The notes below the pieces were generated by a model that saw only the letters and a program-made list of their open reading frames with translations, was not told the DNA's origin and ran no database searches. DNA of 64,000 bases from Ursus arctos (taxonomy: Eukaryota; Chordata; Mammalia; Carnivora; Ursidae), in assembly GCF_023065955.2 (NCBI RefSeq), contig NW_026622985.1:77179931-77243930 (forward strand). Reading direction: 5' to 3'. Positions 48,401 to 59,699 of the stretch are shown here, in pieces. The translations under genes and the position numbers were made by a program. The stretch's first letter is position 1, and the number at the start of each line of letters is the position of its first letter.

Positions 48401-49012
48401 AAAATATTTAAGTAATGTCAATAACTGTCAAACTAATAACTTGTGGATTACATATTTCCCCTGTAGATGTTAACCAACTTCTGTCTTTTTTTTTAATTAC
48501 TTTGATAAAATACCTCAAAACTGTGAGTTTGATTATAAAGTTAGAATTTTTCTTTACTTCTTTTAGCATACATGAAAACATAAACTATGAACTCCCTTCT
48601 GGCACCGCAACATATCCCAAGCTCATAGTGTATTTGCCCTGCCAAAACTCTGTAATTAACCACTTTTCCGGTGAGCTCTGGCTCCTTTTGCTAGTAAATG
48701 AAATATAGAAACCAAGATCTGGGTATTAGATGTGCCATAGGAGTGTTTTCAGGCCCTCTTCATGGAGAGAACATATACATGGGTTAATATACACACATTT
48801 ATATTTATTTCAGTGTCTGTATATGTAGCAACACTCTCTAGTAACATACAATATGAGTTCATGTTGATGCCTGTGACTTAAATCTAGAACCAGAAGACCG
48901 ACTTTAATGTATAATGTTAATTTTAGTGCATGTGTTATAGTATGTAGATATAGATATGACACACATACTTAAGAGTAATCATTGAAGGAACACAAATAAA
49001 AGCTATAGTTTA
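45430..49012. other. Mostly unassigned; one L2-like patch
   Basis: No gene recognised. 46,490-46,690 resembles a sense L2 3' part ('CTTTTCACCTTTAAAGGCTGACTTCAAATGC', 'TTGAATCCTTCTCTAGC', 'TTAAATTCTCTGAAGCTAGTGTTC'). The remainder, including a C-run at 47,036-47,044, is unassigned. Confidence 0.45.
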
Positions 49013-49028
49013 AAAAATGAATAGAGAA

Positions 49029-49221
49029 GGGGCGCCTGGGTGGCACAGCAGTTAAGCGTCTGCCTTCGGCTCAGGGCGTGATCCGGCATTCTGGGATCGA
49101 GCCCCACATCAGGCTCCTCTGCTATGAGCCTGCTTCTTCCTCTCCCACTCCCCCTGCTTGTGTTCCCTCTCTCGCTGGCTGTCTCTATCTCTGTCGAATA
49201 AATAAATAAAATCTTTAAAAA
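49029..49221 (+). mobile_element. SINEC, young subtype
   Basis: Sense copy 'GGGGCGCCTGGGTGGCACAGCA' through 'GTCGAATAAATAAATAAAATCTTT' and poly(A). Flanked by AAAAAATGAATAGAGAA (ending 49,028) and AAAAAAGAATAGAGAA (ending near 49,236). Confidence 0.96.
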
Positions 49222-49734
49222 AAAAAAGAATAGAGAAAAAAAGTGTGGTGAGAGAGAGTAGATCATATAAAACTTTACCAGTTCTAATCAAGGAGAGAAT
49301 GAGGAAAATTGAAGGACAAATACATTTTTAAAAATATCCAATTTATTTTCCATTTTTAATGAAGATTAGATATAATACCTGAATAAAACAATATCCACTG
49401 ATGGAATTGAAAGTTTAAGTACTTTGCCAATTCTTCTTTTCCTCACAGAAAGGAATATATATGAAGCTCAGATATTCATGGGGGTGATTTTATTAAAATT
49501 CAAAGATCAGATGAGCTACAGGGCTTCAAAATGTATCTTTTGTAAATAGGAAAAAAATGTATGTTATCTCATTAGAATAATATAACTTTGACAACCAATC
49601 AAAACAATGTAAATTAAATAAATAAATGCGTAAATCAACCTCACATGAAAAGATTTACCACATCCAGCTATAAAAAAAAAATAAAATCATACTAAAAAAG
49701 TGAAATCCTAACTTTAAAATGCAACATTCTTTTT

Positions 49735-50025
49735 TATGACTAATATTTCATTGTGTGTATATACCACATCTTCTTTGTCCATTCGTCAGTCGATGGACAT
49801 TTGAGCTCTTTCCATAATTTGGTTATTTTTGATAATGCTGATGTAAAGATCAGGGTGGTTGCTGCAAGGGAGTGGGTGGGGGATGGGCTAAGTGGGTGGT
49901 AGATATTAAGGAGGGCACTTGTGATGAGCACTGGGTGTTATATGTAAGTGATGAATCACTAAATTCTCTTGAAACCACTGTGTTAACTAGCTAGAATTTA
50001 AATTAAAACGTGAAACAAAAAAAAA
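49735..50025 (+). mobile_element. L1 3' end with inverted 5' segment (twin-primed)
   Basis: 49,735-49,850 is antisense L1 ('CCACATCTTCTTTGTCCATTCGTCAGTCGATGGACATTTG'). 49,860-50,010 is sense L1 3' UTR ('TATTAAGGAGGGCACTTGTGATGAGCACTGGGTGTTATAT', 'GATGAATCACTAAATTC') ending in A-rich tail. Adjacent antisense-then-sense pieces of one family are the signature of L1 5' inversion. Confidence 0.8.
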
Positions 50026-50039
50026 TTCAATACTCATTA

Positions 50040-50740
50040 AAACAAAAAAAAAGAAGCTCTTGGTAAACAGATAAGAAATTAGAATTTGCCTAACTTTGTA
50101 AAAAGTATCTAAACTGAATCTACAGTTCTAAGACAGGGGACAGTCATGTGAAGCAAGAGTGGGATAGAGAAAACGTGTTCAAATTATATGACCTCCTCCC
50201 ACATTTCTTAAATTTATGAACTGCATTAATGCCTTCCTTGACTCTTATTTTCCGGTAGAATTTAATCAGCTGAAAGATCAGCAAGAGATGATAGGGAGGA
50301 AAGAGAGTGGTGAGTTAGGTGTATTTATTTCTGGTTATTTTCTTGCCAGATTTGCCAAAGATTGGCTATATCCCTCTACCAAAATGTGACTGCTCCTGTA
50401 ACAATAATTATTCTCCTGGAGTCAGAAGAGCCCCAGCATGCAGATGACTGCATGGTGCAAGCCCTCACTGTTTCTGCCCTCTGCTAATGCACATTGACTT
50501 TCTATATAGATGAGAAATAAACATTTGTGTTACACCACTGAAATGGGGTTGTATGTTATTTCAGTTAATCTATGAAAATTCACTTCTTGTTTAGTTGAAC
50601 TTTCAGAACAATTGACACTGTTGATCACTTCCTCATTCTTAAAACAGTTTTGTTTCTTAGATTCCGGTAGTGATCACTGCTAGGGATCAATGCTGCTTTT
50701 GATTCCTCTCTTCGTCTTTCTGCCTTAGAAATGCCATGAT
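50040..50740. other. Unassigned sequence
   Basis: 50,200-50,560 contains AATAAA-bearing sequence ('GATGAGAAATAAACATTTGTG', 50,510-50,530) with a possible old LTR or MER character that I cannot name. No gene seen. Confidence 0.35.
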
Positions 50741-50744
50741 GTCT

Positions 50745-51860
50745 CAGTGTTCCATGTGCCCTCCTTAATAGCCTTCACCCATTTAGCCCATACCCTGCTC
50801 ACCCCCACTCCATCAACCCTCAGTTTGTCTCTTATGGTTTGCCTCCCTCTCTTTTTTCCCCCCTTCCCGTATGTTTAACTGTTTTGTTTCTTAAATTCCA
50901 CATATGAATGAAATCATGATGTTTGTCTTTCTCTGACAGACATGTTTTGCTTAGCATAATATACTCTAGCTCCATCCACGTCATTACAAATGACAAGATT
51001 TCATTCTTTTTGATGGCTAAGTAATATTTCTCTCTGTGTTTTGTGTGTGTGTGTGTGTGTGTGTACACACCACATCTTTATCCATTCATCAGTTGATGGG
51101 CATCTGGGCCCTTTCCATATTTGGCTATTGTTGATAAAGCTGCCATAAACATCAGGGTGCATGTGACCCTTTGAATCAGTTTTTTTGTATCCTTTGAGTA
51201 GATACCTAGTAGTGAAATTGCCGAGCCATGGGTTGGTTCCATTTTTTTTTTTTTTAAGATTTTATTTATTTATTTGACAGAGAGAGAGACAGCCAGCGAG
51301 AGAGGGAACACAAGCAGGGGGAGTGGGAGAGGAAGAAGCAGGCTCCTAGAGGAGGAGCCTGATGTGGGGCTTGATCCCATAACGCTGGGATCACACCCTG
51401 AGCCGAAGGCAGACACTTAACCGCTGTGCCACCCAGGCGCCCCCCATTTTTTAAAAACTTTTTGAGGAATGTCCATACTGTTTTCCAGAGTGGCTGCACC
51501 AGTTTGTGTTCTCACCAACAGTGTGTAAGACAGTTCTCTTTTCTCCACATCCTCATCAACATCTGTTGGTTCCTGGAGTTAATTTTAGCCATTCTGACAG
51601 GTGTGAGGTGATATCTCATTGTAATTTTTGATTTGTATTTCCCTGATGATGAGTGGTGTTGAGCATGTTTTCATATGTCCGGTAGCTGTCTGTATGTCTT
51701 TGGAGAAATGTCTGTTCATGTCCTCTGCCCGTCTTGACTGGATTTTTTATTTTATGGGTGTTGAGTTTGATAAATTCTTGGATAGTGGCCCTTTATTTGA
51801 TAAGTCATTGCAAATATCTTTTCCCATTCTGTAGGTTGCCTTTTAGTTTTGTTGAGATAA
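50745..51860 (-). mobile_element. L1 3' portion, minus strand, split by a SINEC
   Basis: Antisense carnivore L1 3' UTR ('GTGCCCTCCTTAATAGCC', 'CTCTTATGGTTTGCCTCCCTCTC', 'TTCCACATATGAATGAAATCATG') then antisense ORF2 end ('TCCATACTGTTTTCCAGAGTGGCTGCACC', 'TTCTCCACATCCTCATCAACATCTG', 'TTTGATAAGTCATTGCAAATATC'). A (TG)n at 51,042-51,064 is an expanded piece of the element. Dead fragment. Confidence 0.92.
51249..51443 (-). mobile_element. SINEC inserted in the L1
   Basis: Antisense young copy with T-run, 'GAGAGAGACAGCCAGCGAG' and head 'GTGCCACCCAGGCGCCCC'. The L1 sequence resumes on both sides, with a short CCATTTTT duplication. Confidence 0.96.
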
Positions 51861-51959
51861 AACATATCCAAGTCCAAACTCGTGATTCCCATGCCCTCTC
51901 TATGAATCTTCTTCACTGCCCCGTCTTTTCTAAGTGTATGAGACTACCCGTCCATTGAT

Positions 51960-52765
51960 TGCTCAGACTGAAGACACTGTAATCAGTTTTGACTCTTCTC
52001 AAATACTATATCTAATACATAAAGGAATTCTTTATCTTTGAATTATTAACCAAATTGAATATACTTATTTCAGCTGTAATCACTAACATGCTAAGCTGAG
52101 CCATTTTTATCTCTTGTTTGAACTAATCCAGAACTCTCTCACCTAGTCTCTATGATTCCTTTCTTTGCAGCTCTTTTCCACAGCCACACTATTTCTTTTA
52201 AAAATAACTATCATTCTTCTGCTCAGAATCTCTGCATGGCTTTCCAACCATATTTAGAACAACATCTGTAGTACTTACCAAGGTCCCTGTAAGGCCCTGG
52301 TTGACCCTGGTCCCTGGATAACTCAGACCTCATGTCTGACTTTTCATACTCTTGTTCGGATATTCTGGACTTTTTTTGTCCAAAAATATGCCTATGACAT
52401 TTTTCTGAAGTTTTACACCTGAGTTCCCCTCAGATTAGAAAGCTCATGCCCAGATATTCATATGGTTGTACTTTCACTTCACTTAATTCTCTGCTCAAAT
52501 ATCATCTTTATACAGGCCTTCCCTGACAACCGTATCCAGAACAGGTATCTCTACTTTTCTGAAACTTTCTCCTTACATTGTTCATGTTTTACTACTAAAA
52601 ATTATATAGTACAATTAGCTTTTTACTTCTTCTTCTTTTTTCTTTTTTTTTTTCCATCTCTTTCACTTGAATATAAAGTTCTATAAACTCAGGTGCTTTT
52701 TCTGTTTCATTTACTATTCAGTATTGGGTCCCCTAACACTTAGAACAATACCTGGGGACATAAGA
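51960..52765 (+). mobile_element. L2 LINE 3' end
   Basis: Sense L2: 'CTTCTGCTCAGAATCTCTGCATGGCTTTCC', 'AAGGTCCCTGTAAGGCCCTGG', 'CAGATATTCATATGGTTGTAC', 'TTCTCTGCTCAAATATCATC' and 'CAGGCCTTCCCTGACAACC', ending near 'CACTTAGAACAATACCTGGGGA'. All landmarks are in consensus order. Confidence 0.85.
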
Positions 52766-52769
52766 CACT

Positions 52770-53635
52770 AAAAATAAAACAAAACAAAAAAATCCCAACT
52801 TTAACAAAATAAGGAGAAGGATAAGTTTCCTCAGTTTAGTATGTGATGCAGAATAGTAACTTGGGCCAATCTAATTGAAGAGCTACATCAAGTATCTAGA
52901 TTGTAATTAAATAATGAAATCCTCTTCTACATTCATTCTGCTTTACTTGACAGTGCTATATTTTTTAAGTTCCTCCAAGTTGAAAGTTTTACAGATTTAG
53001 AAACCATTTTAGTTCATGAGGAGATTCAGGTTATTTGTGGTGACAGCCAGCCTCTCTAATTCCGTTCCCTCTATTACCGGACCATGAGTTGAGCATACAT
53101 TGTCTTTCACCAGAATCAATATCTTATCTATTCAGCTCCCTGAAATGAGCTTTCATTATCCAGGTAGTTTTAGATAGATGACTTGCAACTTTTATTACCT
53201 TTAGTATTGCCTGCTAGGATATATTGGCAACTTTGTATAACGGGTTTAGGCATACATCAGACTGGGTCACCTTGAGATTAAAAAATCGATGGGGAAGAAA
53301 ATAACAGTTGAGTACTTCTGAGTTTAGCACTCATTATCAGAGCAAGATAGTATATAACTGGTGACAAAAACAAACACGTGGTGAACTCTCTAAAGCACAG
53401 TCCTGAGGTGTTGGGCTATGAACTATACTGTGAGAACCCTGACTGGGTTAAATTCATCTACGAGACCCTTTATAGTATTTCTGCATCCTTGAAGCTTCTT
53501 GGAGCCTTGATGCTCAGTTCCACAGTCGGGCAAAATTACAGATACTTATATGGATGTTTAAAATTATGAGTCTAAATTTAGAAAATTTTCACTAAAATAA
53601 GAAATCCTTAGTAAAAAATTATGTGAGTTATTATA
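52770..53635. other. Unassigned sequence
   Basis: No gene or named repeat. The plus frame 53,378-53,569 (64 codons including stop) has a plausible-looking composition but no splice signals or recognised family. Confidence 0.35.
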
Positions 53636-53639
53636 TTAG

Positions 53640-53812
53640 TTACCCAGAAAAGGCAAATTAGAGAGAAAGTAGATTAGTGTTTGGTTAGGCCTGGCGATAA
53701 GGACACTAATTAAATGGAAATCTCTGTAAATTTACAAACAGTAATCATTGAATTAAAGTGGGTAAATTCTGTTGCATGTAAATTGTACTTCAGTGAAATT
53801 GTTTAAAATTAT
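53640..53812 (+). mobile_element. Old L1 3' UTR fragment
   Basis: Sense L1M-type 3' end: 'CAGAAAAGGCAAATTAGAGAGAAAGTAGATTAGTG', 'TCATTGAATTAAAGTGGGTAAATTC' and 'GTAAATTGTACTTCAGTGAAATTG'. Confidence 0.65.
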
Positions 53813-53821
53813 ATAAAGGAT

Positions 53822-54289
53822 TCTTCTTTTTTTTTTTCCTTTTTTAAAGTTATGTTCAGTTAGCTACTGTATAGTACATCATTGGTTTTTGATGCAGTGT
53901 TCTTTAGTTCCGTATAACACTCAGTGTTCATCACAACACATGCCCCCCTTAATACCCATCACCCTGTCATCCCATCCCCCAACCTCCCTCCCCTCGGAAA
54001 CTGTCAGTTTGTTTCCTGGGGTCCATAGTCTCTCATGGTTCGTCTCCCTCTCTGATTTCTCCCCCTTCAGATTCCCTCCCTTCCCCTATGGTCCTCTGTG
54101 CTATTGCTTATGTTCCACATATGAGTGAAACCATATGATATTTGTCTTTCTCTGCTTGACTTACCTCATTTAGCATAGTCCCCTCCAGTTCCATCCATGT
54201 TGATGCAAATGGTGGGTATTCATCTTTTCTGATGGCTGAATAATATTCCATTGTATATGTGTACCACATCTTCTTTATCCATTCTTTTG
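53822..54289 (-). mobile_element. 5'-truncated L1 3' end, minus strand
   Basis: T-rich start, then antisense carnivore L1 3' UTR ('CTACTGTATAGTACATCATTGG', 'CTCTCATGGTTCGTCTCCCTCTC', 'CATATGAGTGAAACCATATGATA') ending at 'CACATCTTCTTTATCCATTC'. Flanked by ATAAAGGAT at 53,813-53,821 and 54,290-54,298, a likely target duplication. Confidence 0.92.
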
Positions 54290-54439
54290 ATAAAGGATCA
54301 TATGTAAAGTAAAGGCAATAATAAACTATATTTTATCAAGATTATAAAATATTCTTCAAAAAGTAGAACACTAGACTGGATATATTTAAAATCTTACTAG
54401 TTTCTGGTCTATTGAGGGAAAGCCATTATAGAAAGAAAG

Positions 54440-56400
54440 ACCAAAGAAATGTCCCAGCATACTCCTAGTCACCCTCTAGTCCAAGATAATAAATCATAAA
54501 GACTGCCATATCCCAGGAAGAATTGCAGAAGTTAGTGATACCCTCAAAATCAGAGGTGATTGTTTCCATGATATCTTCAGTCCATTTGTATGGCCCCTTC
54601 AAAACACAGGTGAACTGTGGTGGATAATCAATTACTATAAACCTAAAGAATGATACCACCTTTGAAACAGTTTTGCTAGATATGTTTCTAGAGAACAACA
54701 TGAATTCTGGTACTTAAATGTCACTATTAATGTAGAAGATGCATTCTTTTCAGTATCTTATCAATAAAGATTATCAAAGTAACATCTTAATTATTAAGAG
54801 AAGAGAACCAGTATTTATTCACAGTTTTGTACCAGGGCTACAGTAACTCCCTTGCTCCTACGACATTATACTCTTTGGATGCCTTGGGCATCTCTCATAA
54901 TTTTATGGAACATCACAGTAGTTCACCATATTGGTTTTATTATGCTAATTATACCTAGTGTTCAACAGGTGTTCTAGATACCCTTGTAAGTTTTATGCAT
55001 CCCAGAAATGGTAAATGAACTCCTGGAAAGTTACATAGGCCTGCCACTTCAGTGAGGATTTACTTTCTGAAGTAAAGGACAAGTTGTTATTCCTCATGCA
55101 TCCTACCACTAAGATAGAGTCACACGACTCATTGAGCCTTTCACATTTGGCACTATTGTAGAGCAGTGCCAACTGATTTACTTGCTTGGACCACATGAGT
55201 CTTAAATTCAGTGGTGTCAGAAGTATCCAGGTTTGCTAAACTTGTTGCATGTATTTCAGGGTCATGTCATCTGCAGCAGAGGACTACATGCTGTCTGAAA
55301 GCCAGATCCTTATTTGCTGCAGAGCCCAATAGAAATTGAATGCCTACATGCAGAACATCTGTTGACTGTGCAACCAGAGCAGGTCTTTACAATGAGGTCA
55401 AGTGTGTGCAATATAATTTAGTGTATATTTGGAGTGGTACATTTAGATTTAGACCATAGCATGTCTAGAAGGAACAGTACTTTACATGAAGAAGTATAAT
55501 TGTTTCACTTATTTCACTTACTCCCTGGAAGAAATGCTTCTCCCTTAGTCCATAACTATGGCCTCTGGGAATTTCCCTAAGTGAGGAAACTAACTGGATG
55601 TGTTGCTGCAAATCAAACTAAATGTCTGCTTTCCTACACCCTAGCTCAAAGATGGCCCTAAAGACATTGATTAGAAGAAATTCTTCCAGTGTGAATAGCT
55701 GTAAACAACATGTAGGTCGATGTGATCTGCTTTTATATACACAGACAATTGAGCAGTCACAAATGGCTGGCCTGGTTGGTCAGGGGTCTGCAAAGAGCAA
55801 GATTGAGATGCAGTGAAGAAACAATAAGAACTTCATAGAAGAGGCACCTGGAGGGATCATTGGTGTAGGCAAAAAGCATGAGAATCTGGGTCTCACGTTA
55901 TTAACTACCTAAGCACATCGAACCTAGAGGAAGCCCTTAACAACAGGAAAGTAAGAGGACTTTTCTTAAGGATATTAGCCAGAATTTCTTCTTGTTCTTA
56001 CTCTCCCCTCTGCCTCCAGTGCTTGAGCACTGGACCCATGAAGAGGATAGTCCAACAGCAGGATTTCCCTTTCTCTATGTTAGGTCTAGGTACTGCCACT
56101 GCTACATGCTCAATCTGCCAATATTGGAGATGAACATGGAGCACTCCATAGAGCAAAGTCAACTTACAGGACCAGTCAGCCACTTGGTCCTGGATTGATT
56201 ACATCAATCTTGTCCAAAATGTTCAGGGATAGTGGTAGTCTATTCTTACTGGAATTGTCTTCTAGTCTACATATGGACTAAGACCCAATGCCTTTGACAG
56301 TACTACCACCCTACCAGGGCTTATATAATATCAGATTTATACCATGGCATGTTGTATAACATTTCCTTAACCAAAGTATCCATATTCTGATGGCAAATAA
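54440..56400 (+). mobile_element. ERVL-like endogenous retrovirus internal fragment
   Basis: The plus strand follows ERVL-type internal sequence: 'GGGTCATGTCATCTGCAGCAGAGGACTAC', 'CCAGAGCAGGTCTTTACAATGAGG' and 'ATTGAGCAGTCACAAATGGCTGGCCTGGTTGG'. At 56,170-56,260 it shows the integrase-region phrase 'GACCAGTCAGCCACTTGG..TTGATTACATCAATC' and 'CTTACTGGAATTG'. It is riddled with stops and frameshifts, with no frame over 80 codons, so it cannot encode viral proteins. No flanking LTR was identified. ERVL assignment is from memory of the family. Confidence 0.55.
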
Positions 56401-56544
56401 GTGAGTATTCTTATTGTGCATAACAGATCATATATTTATGTGTATGTATAACACATTTGAGTATATATTATATGAACAATACATTTCAATAGAAAAACAA
56501 TCAAAACGGATAAAATTATGTGTCTTTTTAGGAGTATGTGTACA

Positions 56545-57215
56545 TTCATTTATTTCATTCATGCATTCACTTCACAAACATGTATTAACCCCTTGTAAAC
56601 TATTCTGTGTTAAGCACTTGGAAGCACAAAGGTTAATAAACAGGCTGTGCATTTGAGGAATCTCTAGTACAAGAGAGAGATACATACTTTAAAATGAAAA
56701 TACAACATAACAGTGGTATTGCACAAGTAGTAGGTATTTGTGGTTATACATTTATTTTATGAGTATTTAGTAGGTTTTTGTGGTTTCACAGTATTGAGTA
56801 ATGATATCAGGGGAGGTACATAAAGGAAAATTTGAGAGGAAAATGTAGTTTTGTTAGTATTGACTCTTCAAGTGAAAGCAGTATTCCAGAAAAATGAATA
56901 ACATGAAGAGGCAAGAGGTGTGAGAAGCTATGGTAGGTTCAAACAATGATATGTTTTGTTGCTAGAACCAGAGTAGGATTTGTAGGAGATAAAGTATGTA
57001 AGGTAATTTAGAGTCAGATTTTAATAGACCATGAAGGCAATGTCACCTAGTTTGGATTTTATCCCATAGACGACATGGTGCCACTAAAAGCTTTTAAGCT
57101 GGGAAGTTACAGAACCCAATCTATATTTTAGAAACATCAGTCTGCCAGCAGCGTTGATAACGCATTAAAGGGATATGAGATTAAGTTTTGGTGGTCACTT
57201 GAGAGGATATTGACA
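56545..57215 (-). mobile_element. L2 LINE, antisense
   Basis: Starts with the reverse L2 3' end ('TTCATTCATGCATTCACTTCACAAACATGTATTAACCCC') and continues 'CATGAAGGCAATGTCACCTAGTTTGGATTTTATCCC' and 'CTTTTAAGCTGGGAAGTTACAGAACCC'. Order and orientation match antisense L2. Confidence 0.8.
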
Positions 57216-57795
57216 TTGACGTGTTGAAAGAAAGGTTGCTTTTAAGAGATTTAGAAGTTAGGTTTTATAAAAATTGGTACAAAAAGCGCTAGCAATAAAA
57301 TGTACTGTGTATCCTTACATATACGGTATTCAGATATCTTAACATTTTCCTCAAGTGAATACAAGGTCCTTGAAATTAGAAATTGTATCTTACTAGTCTT
57401 TTTATTCTATATGTATTAGGGGCATTGGGAATTAAAAAGACATTTATAACAAGTCTGATTAAAAAATTTTTACAAGATGCTGAAGGAATATTTATTCCAG
57501 TCAAGAGATGATATCATGGATGTTCTTTTTCCTTCTATTCAAGAAGCCAACCAGGTGAAAAGGGAGTAAGATGATTCCAGGTAGAGAAAAGTCACAGAGA
57601 TGTTCAAGAGTATGATGAATTCAGGGAACTTTAATAAGTTTAGCGTGTCTGAAACATGAGGCACAATTGATGTTGAAAGAAAGGGCATGTTTTGAGTGGG
57701 TTTTGAATGACATGATAAGGAGTTTGAGTTTTATCCTAAGAGCAGTAAAGAATTATTCAGAAGGGAATGAAATCATCCATTTGATATTTTTATTT

Positions 57796-58009
57796 TTATT
57801 TATTTTTATTTATTTATTTTTAAGATTTTATTTATTCATTTGAGAGAGAGAGAAACAACCAGCGAGAGAGGGAACACAAGCAGGGGGAGTGGGAGAGGAA
57901 GAACCAGGCTCCTAGCGGAGGAGCCTGATGTGGGGCTCGATCCCAGATTGCTGGGGTCACGCCCTGAGCCGAAGGCAGACGCTTAACGACTGCGCCACTC
58001 AGGTGCCCC
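57796..58009 (-). mobile_element. SINEC inserted in an L2
   Basis: Antisense young copy with an expanded T/TTTA tail and head 'TGCGCCACTCAGGTGCCCC'. CATTTGATATTTTTA flanks both sides (57,778-57,792 and 58,010-58,024). Confidence 0.95.
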
Positions 58010-58365
58010 CATTTGATATTTTTAAAAAGATTACTCTCACAGAAGTGTGATACATTTATTGATGGAACTACAATGGAGAGAGAGAGAAGTAGAGGGCAAG
58101 AGAGAAGGGGATCTGTTGCAATATTATAATAGTAACCCAGAGCAAGACATAATGAGAATCTGAAATGAAGTAGAGTCAGTGCAAATGGAGGGAGATGTTT
58201 ATTGAGAAGGGAGAGCTATCGTATCTTGATGAAGATTAGATATTGACAGAGGGACAAGAAGACTTAAAGAGAATCTCCAGGCTTCTGACAAGGGCAAAGA
58301 GATAATGGTATTTGTTTCATGATTAAAAAACAAACAGAGAACAAAAAAAGCAATATATTTTCCTC

Positions 58366-58390
58366 TGTGTGTGTGTGTGTGTGTGTGTGT
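58366..58390. repeat. (GT)n microsatellite
   Basis: About 12 GT units within the L2. Confidence 0.95.
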
Positions 58391-58514
58391 TTTGAAAGGA
58401 AGGTCAGATGTTAAAGATACTGAATTTAATTTTATATATATTGAACTTGAAGTACCTGTGAGATACCAGACTGGGAAGTCCAGATACCTACAATAAATGT
58501 TCGGAAGTCTTCTC

Positions 58515-59455
58515 ATTGTTTCCCAAACGTTCTATGTTCCTTAATGCCCTCTACCCCACAGCAAATAACACCACTTACTGAATTCTATGCATCAGCATTT
58601 TATCTAATATATCTATATGTACATATTTTTCAAAATTGATATGTGAACTGTAAATCCAAGCTCCCAAACAATTGTTAAACCTCCTTATAATATTTCTCAT
58701 AAGTGATACATTGAAAAATAGTTTTTTTGGTGTTTTGATGGAAATGCAGTTAATGAAAGATTTTATCCATAAATGCCCAATTTATAGAGGTACACTGCTA
58801 GCAACCTGATTCTGGAACATGGGGAGAATGAATTGTTGGTTTCTTAACTACAGATTGAGGCAATACTAGATTTGATGACTTTGGTCTGTTTTGTGAACAG
58901 AATTTCCTAGTTCTCTTCCAACACTTCTGAAATTATACATGTATCGGCTCTAGTGAATGGTTATCAAACTTGTGTTGTTCACTGTGGAATCCCAGTAATC
59001 TTTCTCCTGCTGAAACCCAGGGACCTTTCTCGGGTCTATTAAGACCTTAATGAAGTCACAGCTATATGCAGCTACATCTTCTCACGGATACTGGATTTCG
59101 TGGTGGAGTTGGGGAGGTTTATGAAATTTGATCTTCTAGAGCAACAGGTTTATTAACATTGCAGAGACATATATGGAAGGTATTTTGTTATGGGCCTAAT
59201 TACGTTTTGGAATACTCAGCTGGCATCATAAGCACACATTTTGTATACATTTCTGGACATAATGACTATTATTGTAATAATAGAATTCAAATATTGAGTA
59301 TTATTGATGCATGTTTCAGTAAGAGTGATACTTCAGGGACATATCATTAATAATGTTATTCAAACATTATTATTAAAAGATTAGTTGAAATAATTTGTAT
59401 TGTGCGTGCCTACCAAACACTTCTAGAAAGGAGGCAGGCAGCAGATAGCTAGGCA
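58515..59455. other. Unassigned sequence
   Basis: No gene or named repeat recognised. Short open frames only. Confidence 0.4.
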
Positions 59456-59460
59456 GGGGA

Positions 59461-59690
59461 ACAGGATGGAAGGAAGGAAGAAAGGAATGAAGGAAGGAAT
59501 GAAGGAAGGAAGGAAGATGGCTAGCATTTTCTTCTTCTTTCTTCTTCCCCTCGCTTCCTCCCTCTCCCACCCTTCCTCTCTCTCCCACCCTTCCTCTCTC
59601 TCCCACCCTTCCTCTTTCTCTCTCTCCCTTCCTTCATCCATTTCTCTTCTTCCCCTTTCCTCCCTTTCTTCCTTCCTTCCTTGACAAGGA
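59461..59690. repeat. Purine block then pyrimidine block with 18-bp minisatellite
   Basis: 59,463-59,518 is GGAA/GAAGGAAT-rich (purine on plus). 59,531-59,683 is almost pure pyrimidine (CTTC, CCTTCC). Within it CCCACCCTTCCTCTCTCT is repeated three times (59,566-59,583, 59,584-59,601, 59,602-59,619, the last with one change). The overlapping open frames on both strands are artefacts of this composition. Confidence 0.92.
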
Positions 59691-59699
59691 ATCTGGTGA

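Larger units (their letters stand above)
57480..58510 (-). mobile_element. L2 LINE, antisense, second piece
   Basis: Antisense L2: 'GACATGATAAGGAGTTTGAGTTTTATCCTAAGAGCAGTAAAG', then after a SINEC 'AAAAAGATTACTCTCACAG', 'CTCCAGGCTTCTGACAAGGG' and 'CTTGAAGTACCTGTGAGATACCAGACTGGGAAGTCC'. It repeats segments already present in the preceding L2, so it is a separate copy. It contains a (GT)n at 58,366-58,390. Confidence 0.8.
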
